A stretch of 28,829 nt of DNA from the IMG/VR virus record IMGVR_UViG_3300042903_000081, positions 1 through 28,829 of that record, one strand, 5' to 3'. Position 1 is the first letter of the stretch, and each line of letters starts with the position of its first letter. A program made the translations under genes and the position numbers. Of the stretch, positions 1 through 6,009 are shown piece after piece. The notes beneath the pieces were generated by a model. The model saw nothing but the letters and a program-made list of their open reading frames with translations, was not told the origin of the DNA and did not search any database. This DNA is from a virus.

Positions 1-2
1 TG

Positions 3-467
3 TTCCGCGAGAGCGACGTGACTTGGTTCCTGTTCCCGACCATTACCTGGCAAGAAGAAGGGTTCGAGGAACAAGAAAACTGGTTCGAGCCCCGAGGAAT
101 TAGCTTACTAAGCGCCATTTATCGCTGCCCCGAAAAGATTCGGCTTCGCTGGTTGGGTGTTACAGAATCGGGCCGCGTGCTTGCGGGCCGGACAATTGTG
201 GACGCACTCCTACAACCAGAATGGGAAGGGCCTACCGACCTGACGGCATATTGGGCGGGCCGCAGCGAGCACAATTTACACAGCCTCCGAATGCGTTTCA
301 GCCCAATTGCCGTTTCCGCCGTGCACCTTGCGAAGCCAACGGAGGACAACTTGCGGAAGAGCAACGGACGCAAGGTATGTTGGGGCCAAATTATCGTTGG
401 CCTACATCCTAGCGCCAAAAAGTGGACTTTGCTCGATTACCACCAATTGGGGGGTACATATGCCTGA
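3..467 (+). CDS. Hypothetical protein, 5'-truncated by window edge
   Basis: The reading frame is open to the left edge (first complete codon at base 3) and ends at TGA 465-467, giving at least 154 residues. A GTG at 18 is available as a start, but nothing shows that it is used, so I treat the gene as partial. The visible part is rich in Trp and aromatic residues near the N-terminus (TWFLFPTITW) and ends in GLHPSAKKWTLLDYHQLGG. I see no signal peptide, membrane segment or recognisable catalytic motif. Its stop overlaps the next gene's ATG by 8 bases, so it heads or continues a rightward operon of DNA-metabolism genes. I do not recognise the family. Confidence 0.6.
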   Translation, partial: FRESDVTWFLFPTITWQEEGFEEQENWFEPRGISLLSAIYRCPEKIRLRWLGVTESGRVLAGRTIVDALLQPEWEGPTDLTAYWAGRSEHNLHSLRMRFSPIAVSAVHLAKPTEDNLRKSNGRKVCWGQIIVGLHPSAKKWTLLDYHQLGGTYA

Positions 468-1356
468 CAATATCTTGCCAACTAATACGGTTTTCGTTCT
501 CGGGGCAAGCGACCCCGAGATGGAGAGAATTTCGGCATGGCTGCACCATGCCCAAGCGATTGTCCTCATGGCCGGCAATCGCTCGAAGCGCTGGGTCAAT
601 CCGTCCGAAGCGTACAACACTAGCACGCTAATCGGCACAATTCCGCGTTCGATTCGTGTGTGCAACCACGTGCTTATCGAATGCGACGGGCCGGCATGCC
701 AAAAACTTCCTGGGCGCCGCGTTGTCGTTGACCATCACGCCGAAGGCCATCCTGGATACGGACAGGAACCTAGAGACTACTGGCGCGCAAGCTCCCTTGG
801 GCAGCTCGCTCGGCTGTTTGGCTACGGGCTCGACTGCGTCCCGTACCCAGTTTTTTACCGGCTTGGCAAAGGCTCAAGTCCGTGGCCGCTTCCGCCGTTT
901 GCCGCCAACGTCGCCGCGTGCGTGGCCGCCGCCGACCATTGTTTGCGCGCGGCCTACGCCGGACAATGCCCTGGGGTGACTCCGGAGACGCTTTTCGAGT
1001 TTCGGCTCGCCGAAAAAGCTCGCCACCGGAAGGTTTCTACCCTGGAGATTGAACGCCAGATTCACGAAGCCATCGTTGCGCTCCTGGGGGCACCGGAGAT
1101 TGAACTCGCTCCTGGTGTGTCAGTCAAAGACATGACAGAGCATCCAGTTGCCGAGCTTCCAGAAGCTAGCGCGATAATGCAAATCGGATTCTTGGGCCGC
1201 ATGAGCATCGCCAACAAAACAAAGTACACCTGCATGGGGGACCAAGGGCAGGTAAGCGCCTTCATGCAAATTTGGGCTCCGTCTCAAGGGCTCGCAGACA
1301 TCTATGGCGACCCCGTGCGTGGGTACGCGGGAGCATTCGAGGAGACGGCGCCATGA
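460..1356 (+). CDS. DHH-motif phosphoesterase-like phage protein
   Basis: This is a 298-residue protein. I chose ATG 460 rather than an upstream in-frame start because GGGGGG lies 5 bases before it and it overlaps the previous gene by only 8 bases. Near the N-terminus, VFVLGASDPEMERI (residues 11-24) resembles the first strand and Asp motif of DHH phosphoesterases. VVVDHHAEGHPGYG (88-101) carries the namesake DHH at 91-93, followed by RASSLGQLARLFG. A second conserved-looking block reads AAADHCLRAAYAGQCPGV. From memory, DHH followed by HPGYG, ASSLGQ and AADHCL blocks recur in uncharacterised actinophage and other phage proteins. DHH enzymes hydrolyse phosphodiesters in short oligonucleotides, cyclic dinucleotides or pyrophosphate using Mn ions. 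The true substrate here is unknown, and I do not see the C-terminal DHHA1 glycine motif, so activity is inferred. Confidence 0.6.
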   Translation: MPDNILPTNTVFVLGASDPEMERISAWLHHAQAIVLMAGNRSKRWVNPSEAYNTSTLIGTIPRSIRVCNHVLIECDGPACQKLPGRRVVVDHHAEGHPGYGQEPRDYWRASSLGQLARLFGYGLDCVPYPVFYRLGKGSSPWPLPPFAANVAACVAAADHCLRAAYAGQCPGVTPETLFEFRLAEKARHRKVSTLEIERQIHEAIVALLGAPEIELAPGVSVKDMTEHPVAELPEASAIMQIGFLGRMSIANKTKYTCMGDQGQVSAFMQIWAPSQGLADIYGDPVRGYAGAFEETAP

Positions 1357-2093
1357 ACCGTTCTCTCACGTTTCAAATTGGCCGCGAATACTACACGTTC
1401 ACTGCCCCAAACGACGCGCGATTCGTCGCATGCACCGACATCATCACCAAATTAGACAGCTATTTTGTGCAACGAGCAATCAGGGTGGCTCGCCATTTTC
1501 ATGAAACCGCCGCTCCTCCAATCGAACATGACCGGCATTACCGCTCAACCAAACACATCGAACTCCCTCGCTCGTGTCCTCACGAGTTTTTCTGCTCGGC
1601 ATGCAGAGACAGCCAGTTTCTCAGGGCATTCACTCACGACGGACATCCAAGCCCGTTCGCCGGAGTTAGTAAGCTAATCGAGCGACGTGACGACCTCATT
1701 GTGACGGAGATTGTCCGACCGAACCACGGCGCCGTTGTGACCTGGCTTAGGTTCGGAAAACGCTTCCATCCCGTTTGCGGACCGTGGTACATCGCCGAAA
1801 CCCGCTACCACTATGGCGTGGGCAAGACTCCTGACGCCGCCGTATCGGAGTGCCTTATCGCCGGAAAACCAAAGCCGGACGCCGATGGAATTCGGGGCGC
1901 AATTGTCTCAGTTTGTCGTGAGTTGTGCTCTGCGACTCACACTTGGCCTCAAAATACCCTGGAAGCATTGGCCACTGCCGTTGCCCGCCACGTGCAATGG
2001 GGATACGGGACCATATCATTGTGCGGATTCACTAGTTTGATTATGCAGCTAATTCATGAACAAGTATCGAGCGGCACCAACACTCGGGTTTGA
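1353..2093 (+). CDS. Hypothetical protein with Cys cluster
   Basis: This is a 246-residue protein. ATG 1353 overlaps the preceding TGA (ATGA), and GAGGAGA lies about 7 bases upstream, which favours this start over an upstream in-frame one. A CPHEFFCSAC cluster in the N-terminal half could bind zinc (C-x5-C-x2-C), although His and Cys spacing alone is weak evidence. Further on, WYIAETRYHYGVGKTPDAAV looks like a compact mixed alpha/beta segment. There is no signal peptide or membrane segment. It sits between the DHH protein and the DUF1064 nuclease in a tightly overlapping operon, which suggests a role in nucleic-acid metabolism or early takeover. I do not recognise the family. Confidence 0.6.
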   Translation: MNRSLTFQIGREYYTFTAPNDARFVACTDIITKLDSYFVQRAIRVARHFHETAAPPIEHDRHYRSTKHIELPRSCPHEFFCSACRDSQFLRAFTHDGHPSPFAGVSKLIERRDDLIVTEIVRPNHGAVVTWLRFGKRFHPVCGPWYIAETRYHYGVGKTPDAAVSECLIAGKPKPDADGIRGAIVSVCRELCSATHTWPQNTLEALATAVARHVQWGYGTISLCGFTSLIMQLIHEQVSSGTNTRV

Positions 2094-2445
2094 CTCGAAG
2101 GCCGAGCGCCTCCGGTACGAGCAGCTGAAACTGCTCGAACGCGCCGGACAAATTTCAGACTTAGCGTGCCAATTTCCCCTTCCGGTGACTCCAGACGGTT
2201 GCCCACCTCGGCACCTGATTGTGGATTTCATCTACCGGACGAAAGCGCCGAACGTAATCGCCGGAGTACCGGAAGGGACACTTGTTGCCGAAGACGTGAA
2301 AAGCAAGGCCACAGAGACGCAAGTTTGGGCGCTCAAGTGGCACCTGGCTCGATTCTACCACCAAGACTACACTTGGGTTACGAGCTACCTCGTCAAGCGC
2401 GGATACTTCCGCACGCGCCTCTGGCCGAGCCCCCCTACGCGCTGA
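2056..2445 (+). CDS. DUF1064-type PD-(D/E)XK nuclease
   Basis: This 129-residue protein matches the pattern of the DUF1064 phage family: GFDSKAERLRYEQLKLLERA followed by GQISDL (residues 11-36), then an Asp-bearing strand IVDFIY (D57) and the E-D-V-K block LVAEDVK (E79, D80, K82), then TQVWALKWHLARFY. D57, E79/D80 and K82 would form the metal-binding PD-(D/E)XK site. Family members are predicted to be endonucleases related to Holliday-junction resolvases and usually sit in phage replication or recombination modules, as here. The ATG overlaps the previous gene by 38 bases without an obvious Shine-Dalgarno sequence, suggesting coupled translation. The 3' end overlaps the convergent gene by 11 bases, leaving no room for an intergenic terminator. 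Confidence 0.75.
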   Translation: MNKYRAAPTLGFDSKAERLRYEQLKLLERAGQISDLACQFPLPVTPDGCPPRHLIVDFIYRTKAPNVIAGVPEGTLVAEDVKSKATETQVWALKWHLARFYHQDYTWVTSYLVKRGYFRTRLWPSPPTR

Positions 2446-3031
2446 CCTTGTAGCGGAGATTCTCTGCCAAAGCACGGAAGGCCACCCGCATTTCTTCCCG
2501 CTCTTCTTCACTAGCGCGATACGGCAGAGCTCGGATTTCTGCCTTGCGACTTTTCCGAGCGAGAAACTCGCCGATACTCTTGGGAATCGACTGCCATTCG
2601 CCGAAAGGTTTTTCCAAGGCCTGTCTGTAAAGTTGCTTTACAGCCGCTTTATAAACTTTTTTCCACTCGCTTGCGTAGTTTCCAACGTAAGTGCTTCCGG
2701 AAACTAGTTCGCTAACTTCTTTGTACTGTCTTCTGTTCACGAATGCGATTTCGGCGCTCGGGTATTTCCAGTCAAAGAAAATTTTTGCGCATTCAAGTCT
2801 GATTCTCGCCGGCTTTGGAACGTGCCGCATTGCCGTTCTTAACAGTCGGGCGCACGCTGACTTGACAAGGCCTTTCGGGATGTCGCCGACAGCCTCGGCG
2901 TAAGCCTCGGCAATTTCGTAAGAATTTCGCGCACCAAGAGCTTCGAGCAGGCGCGCGATAACGCCAGCAACGTCTTCTAGACCGGCTTGCTCAACAGTTA
3001 GTTCAACGCTTTGTTTAGTCCAATCGTTCAT
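2435..3031 (-). CDS. Possible helicase-loader-like replication protein
   Basis: This is a 198-residue protein. I chose the ATG at 3031 because GGGGGC lies about 7 bases before it; a GTG at 3052 would overlap the upstream stop. The N-terminal half is mostly helical, with LLEALGARNSYEIAEAYAEA, then GLVKSACARLLRTAMRHVPK and PARIRLE. The layout of a helical bundle with an LxR-T-x-x-hxPKPARI segment recalls phage helicase loaders and inhibitors (G39P-like, where 'Pt..EI' follows an aromatic/basic helix). The likeness is loose and I see no ATPase motif. The gene begins 13 bases after the replisome-organiser-like gene and is surely co-transcribed with it. An organiser followed by a loader is a common phage replication arrangement, so the function is inferred mainly from that context. 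Confidence 0.5.
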   Translation of the reverse strand: MNDWTKQSVELTVEQAGLEDVAGVIARLLEALGARNSYEIAEAYAEAVGDIPKGLVKSACARLLRTAMRHVPKPARIRLECAKIFFDWKYPSAEIAFVNRRQYKEVSELVSGSTYVGNYASEWKKVYKAAVKQLYRQALEKPFGEWQSIPKSIGEFLARKSRKAEIRALPYRASEEEREEMRVAFRALAENLRYKVSA

Positions 3032-3044
3032 TCTTTTGCCCCCT

Positions 3045-4196
3045 TTATACACGCTTTTTTCTCACTTTGTCAACCCAGTACTTATACGTCGATGCAAACT
3101 TCGCTGGCGAGATGTACTGGATGTCTTTTCTCGCTCGGAAGCACGTGCCTACGTACTCAGCCCATGCGGCCACGAATTCATCAAGCGCGCCATGCTGTAC
3201 AGCTCGCAGATGAATTTCGCGGAAGTGACGGGCGCATTGGCCGATGATGATTCTGTGCGCCTTTGCCCCAAAATACGAATCCCAGACAATGGCGTACGGA
3301 GTGAGCCATGTGATTTTGCCGGAGTATCCCTCGGGGACAAGGCGATGGACGGCTTCGCGCTCTAGTTGAGAGATTTCGTCGTCTAGCCAAGATGTGATTA
3401 TTTCGAGATTTTGCTTACGTATTTTTTGAATTTTCTCTGCCGTCTTGCCTGGATTTTTCTTCGGCTTGGGCAGCTCCGGAGAGACATCCACGACAGAGTG
3501 AGTGGCCGTTCCCATTCCCAGACATAGCGCGCTAGGATTTTTGCCTGCCTGCGCAGGAATTATCTGACTAGTTTGCGTGCTTTTTGGGCTCTGATTCGCC
3601 GAAATTAGCCGACTATTTTCCAAAATTTTGCGCGACTGAATTTTTTTTGCACACACCCCCTTTTCTCCCCCTAGTTCTTCCTCTCCCCCTTCCCTTTCTT
3701 CTCCTTCTTCCCCCCCTATAACCCCCCTATCTACCACTTCTGTCTCTACCCCTACTCTATCTTGTACCCCCTTTTCTACCCCCAATGAATCATCACCCCA
3801 AGACCAACTCGGTTGTTCTATCGAACAACCTCGTTGGTCTTCCCCTCTTCTTTTTTCGCTCACAATTTCAGCTTCGACAGGAGCCATTTCGATTAGCGCG
3901 ATAATCTTCTCTGGGTGAATTGCGTAAACGGATCCTCCGAGACTTTCGAGAATCTGGTGACGGGAGAGTAACTCCAGAGCCATTAGCGTTTCTGCCCGAC
4001 CGAGACCTGTAAGGTCCATGATTCGCTCTGGCTCCAGAACGGCAAAGAAAGCGCCGCCTGGACCTGGCTGGAATTCGAGTTCACCCAAGTGCTTGAGAAC
4101 AATCGCTGGGCCTACGCCGACAAGCCGAGCGAGAGCGCGTGAGTAAGACACGGCCTCGCCGTTGATGCGTGTGAGTTTCGTCTGCCACTCGTACAT
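3045..4196 (-). CDS. Replisome-organiser / O-like replication initiator
   Basis: This is a 383-residue protein with a G-rich leader (GGGGAGGGTAGGGG) immediately before its ATG. Three parts are visible. Residues about 1-105 look like a winged-helix DNA-binding domain (YSRALARLVGVGPAIVLKHL, then LTGLGRAETLMALELLSRHQ). Residues about 110-260 are a low-complexity linker rich in Glu and Gly. The C-terminal part (about 265-383) has WLTPYAIVWDSYFGAKAHRI and ends in YISPAKFASTYKYWVDKVRK, resembling the C-terminal domains of phage replisome organisers and DnaD-like proteins. Such proteins melt the phage origin and recruit the helicase loader and DnaB-type helicase. The linker coding sequence contains a 42-bp palindrome and a long C-rich tract on the plus strand, so the origin may lie inside this gene as in lambda O. 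The family call is by pattern only. Confidence 0.6.
   Translation of the reverse strand: MYEWQTKLTRINGEAVSYSRALARLVGVGPAIVLKHLGELEFQPGPGGAFFAVLEPERIMDLTGLGRAETLMALELLSRHQILESLGGSVYAIHPEKIIALIEMAPVEAEIVSEKRRGEDQRGCSIEQPSWSWGDDSLGVEKGVQDRVGVETEVVDRGVIGGEEGEEREGGEEELGGEKGVCAKKIQSRKILENSRLISANQSPKSTQTSQIIPAQAGKNPSALCLGMGTATHSVVDVSPELPKPKKNPGKTAEKIQKIRKQNLEIITSWLDDEISQLEREAVHRLVPEGYSGKITWLTPYAIVWDSYFGAKAHRIIIGQCARHFREIHLRAVQHGALDEFVAAWAEYVGTCFRARKDIQYISPAKFASTYKYWVDKVRKKRV
3656..3799. repeat. C-rich/homopyrimidine tract (G-rich on minus strand)
   Basis: On the plus strand this stretch is almost entirely C and T up to 3716, with C-runs of five at 3656-3660, 3667-3671 and 3685-3689, seven at 3710-3716 and six at 3722-3727. 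More C-runs follow at about 3767-3771, 3779-3783 and 3796-3799. The minus strand therefore carries many closely spaced G-runs able to form quadruplexes or triplex (H-) DNA. It encodes the Glu/Gly-rich linker of the replication protein. An AT-rich stretch (about 3598-3652, with a run of eight T) lies next to it and could be an unwinding element. Confidence 0.7.
3800..3841. repeat. 42-bp interrupted palindrome inside replication gene
   Basis: The arms AAGACCAAC (3800-3808) and GGTTGTTC (3811-3818) are mirrored exactly by GAACAACC (3823-3830) and GTTGGTCTT (3833-3841). Two-base TC steps (3809-3810 and 3831-3832) and a four-base centre interrupt the symmetry. That gives 17 matched base pairs. It could be a dimeric protein-binding site (such as an initiator box) or a cruciform, and it lies immediately beside the C-rich tract. 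It is too long to expect by chance, but its function is inferred. Confidence 0.75.
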
Positions 4197-4227
4197 CCCC
4201 TACCCTCCCCAAAAGAAAATTAGCCCG

Positions 4228-4503
4228 CTAATCGAGAGCGAACCAAGTATCGTTCAGTGCTACGTCATCAGGCCGCTTGGGTATTTCCGGCGCTTCGACC
4301 GTTTCCGGCGGAAGCGACGGAATGACGCCGAGCATCGTAAGGCCAAGAGTAATCGCCTGGGCAATCATCTCCGCCGTGGTCTTACCCTGCGCGTGCGCCC
4401 AGCGCTGAAGCCGCCCGTAGCGCGCCCAGCTAAATTCCACCACCACGCCAATCCTCTTGCGCGGCGGCTTCACGACTTTCTTGGCCTGATGCTTCTTCGG
4501 CAT
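4228..4503 (-). CDS. Ribbon-helix-helix DNA-binding regulator
   Basis: This is a 91-residue protein. I chose the ATG at 4503 because the lysine-rich start (MPKKHQAKK) gives a compact protein; a longer in-frame opening upstream would run through the divergent promoter. GVVVEFSWARYGRLQRWAHA followed by QGKTTAEMIAQAITLGL fits the ribbon-helix-helix fold: one beta strand, a helix, a turn and a second helix, as in Arc/MetJ/CopG-type repressors. The C-terminal tail is Pro-rich and probably disordered. It is transcribed away from the recombination operon, and repeated GCGCAC sites overlap that operon's promoter, so it may repress the recombination operon and its own gene. Downstream, 31 bases separate it from the replication genes it probably co-transcribes with. 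Confidence 0.65.
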   Translation of the reverse strand: MPKKHQAKKVVKPPRKRIGVVVEFSWARYGRLQRWAHAQGKTTAEMIAQAITLGLTMLGVIPSLPPETVEAPEIPKRPDDVALNDTWFALD

Positions 4504-4547
4504 GGCTGATTCTTTTACGGCCAATCGCTTCACTAAGCAAGGGCCTA

Positions 4548-4576
4548 TTGACAATTTTGCGCACTGGTGATATTTT
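4548..4576 (+). promoter_or_regulatory. Sigma70-type promoter for recombination operon
   Basis: A perfect TTGACA (4548-4553) is followed by a 17-base spacer and TATTTT (4571-4576, four of six consensus bases). It points to the annealase gene 32 bases downstream and lies in the short divergent gap between the ribbon-helix-helix gene and the annealase gene. Confidence 0.7.
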
Positions 4577-4584
4577 TCGCGCAC
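4554..4584. promoter_or_regulatory. Candidate paired operator over promoter
   Basis: ATTTTGCGCAC (4554-4564) and TTTTCGCGCAC (4574-4584) form an imperfect direct repeat with a 20-base period, about two DNA turns. One copy lies in the promoter spacer and the other just downstream of the -10 element, so protein bound there would block transcription. The neighbouring ribbon-helix-helix protein is the obvious candidate binder; that link is inference. Confidence 0.45.
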
Positions 4585-4590
4585 CAAACC

Positions 4591-4600
4591 AGAGGGAGGA
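4591..4600 (+). promoter_or_regulatory. Strong Shine-Dalgarno fixing annealase start
   Basis: AGAGGGAGGA ends 8 bases before the ATG at 4609 and selects this start over an in-frame upstream codon that overlaps the promoter -10 region. Confidence 0.75.
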
Positions 4601-4608
4601 TAAGCGCA

Positions 4609-6009
4609 ATGAAAGCAGACGTTGTGGCAACAACCCCGCGTGGCGAAGCTCGCGCCCAGCTCATTCAGCTCGCCAAAACCATGTGGTGGCCTGAGGCGCC
4701 CGAAAACATCGTTGGCCTAGCGCTCGACTACTGCGCTGTGCAGGGCATCGACATCATGCTGAGGCCCGTGCACGTCGTGAAAATCGCTGGCCAATGGCAA
4801 ATCATCCCTGGCATCGCGCTGCATCGCATCCGAGCGCAACGAAGCGGCGAAATGGTCGGCGTGCGCTTCGAATTCCCGCCTGAGGAAAGCTATGAAATTA
4901 AGCAATACAAGTTCTGGCGGCGCGATGGGCGCGGAAACCGCTACGCGGACACTCTCGAAATTCGCGTCCCGCCGTGGGTTCGCTGTCTCGTGCTTCGCTG
5001 GCAGCACGGAGAGCCGAGAGCCTACGAAGCTATCGAATACTGGGACGAATGCGTAAACCTCGATGCCACCGGAGCCATCTCCCCGATGTGGGCCCGTAGG
5101 CCACGCGGCCAACTGGCCAAAGTCGCCGAAGCCCAAGCCCTACGTCGGGCATTCCCCGAAGCCTGCCCGTCCGGTCCGACAATCGAGGAGATTGGCGACG
5201 AATCGAGCGACGAAGAGGCCCCCAAACTCGAAGCCACGCAGAAACGAGCCCCGAGAGGGGCCCTGGAGCGTCTCCGAATGGCCCAGGAAGCGAAAACTAC
5301 CCTCGGGGAAGGGTCTACCACTACCCAGGCCGAGAAGTCTTCCCAGAACGAAATCCTGAGCGCCACGGAGGCTGCCAAAAAGCAGCCCGAGCCGAATGCT
5401 CCCCCCGAAGAGTACTGGATTCACGCGGAGCATGTGTACGACGACGAGCTGCTTCGTGGCGTTCAGGAGCTAGAGCGCAAGGTTCACGACGCAACGGGGG
5501 AAAGTTTTCAGGCACTTCGCGAAGCACACAAAGTGAGCTTCGTTTCTGGCAATATGGACCTCACGATATACGTTTCGAAGCTCAAGGCCATGCTTTCCCA
5601 GGCTCAAGGCGAAGAAGCCGAGCCGAATGAGCCGGAAGTCGTGATTGAGCCGGAACCAGAGCCGGAGCCTGAGCCCGAACGCAAGGCAGCGCCCAAGAGC
5701 ACTCGGGGGCGGAAGAAGTTGGTTCAACAGGAACTTTTCAGTGAGCCAGAAAAAGCACCTGAACCAGAGCCTGAACAAGAAACTAGACAACAAGCTGAGT
5801 CAATTGAAGACAAAAACAAGATTTGCAATGACATTTTCAGGATTGAACGAGAGCTTTTGCGCACCCAGCCCATGATTGTGGCCCAGCTTAGGCGGCAGCA
5901 TCTTCCCAGCGGTTCGCTTGCGGAAGCAAGTCTCGTGGAGCTCATGGCGTACTGGGCGGTTCTCAACAAAGAAAAAGAAAGAATCGAAAAAGAAAGGGTT
6001 GGAAAGTGA
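4609..6009 (+). CDS. bet: Bet/Redbeta-type single-strand annealing protein with long acidic tail
   Basis: This is a 466-residue protein. Residues about 15-190 match the Bet (lambda Redbeta) family: an N-terminal helix with PENIVGLALDYCAVQGIDIM, a strand-rich core with IPGIALHRIRAQRSGEMVGV, PPWVRCLVLRW, a WDECVNL segment, and the signature KVAEAQALRRAFPE (171-184). The family anneals complementary single strands during phage recombination and replication, working with an exonuclease, here the next gene. It is much longer than lambda Bet (about 260 residues). Beyond about 200 come a disordered acidic segment, a helical block (about 281-340), a Glu-Pro repeat (about 347-360), and a second helical block at the C-terminus. 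QQELF at 373-377 fits the QxxLF pattern of sliding-clamp-binding peptides. The gene has a strong promoter and Shine-Dalgarno. Family confidence is high; the role of the tail is inference. Confidence 0.85.
   Translation: MKADVVATTPRGEARAQLIQLAKTMWWPEAPENIVGLALDYCAVQGIDIMLRPVHVVKIAGQWQIIPGIALHRIRAQRSGEMVGVRFEFPPEESYEIKQYKFWRRDGRGNRYADTLEIRVPPWVRCLVLRWQHGEPRAYEAIEYWDECVNLDATGAISPMWARRPRGQLAKVAEAQALRRAFPEACPSGPTIEEIGDESSDEEAPKLEATQKRAPRGALERLRMAQEAKTTLGEGSTTTQAEKSSQNEILSATEAAKKQPEPNAPPEEYWIHAEHVYDDELLRGVQELERKVHDATGESFQALREAHKVSFVSGNMDLTIYVSKLKAMLSQAQGEEAEPNEPEVVIEPEPEPEPEPERKAAPKSTRGRKKLVQQELFSEPEKAPEPEPEQETRQQAESIEDKNKICNDIFRIERELLRTQPMIVAQLRRQHLPSGSLAEASLVELMAYWAVLNKEKERIEKERVGK

Noticed and set aside
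307-459. Longer N-terminus for the DHH-motif protein
   Set aside because: It would overlap the previous gene by over 150 bases; ATG 460 has a GGGGGG Shine-Dalgarno and the protein's conserved first strand begins shortly after it.
4504-4587. N-terminal extension of the ribbon-helix-helix protein
   Set aside because: It would run across the divergent promoter and the extra residues look unlike the family; the ATG at 4503 begins the normal Lys-rich N-terminus.
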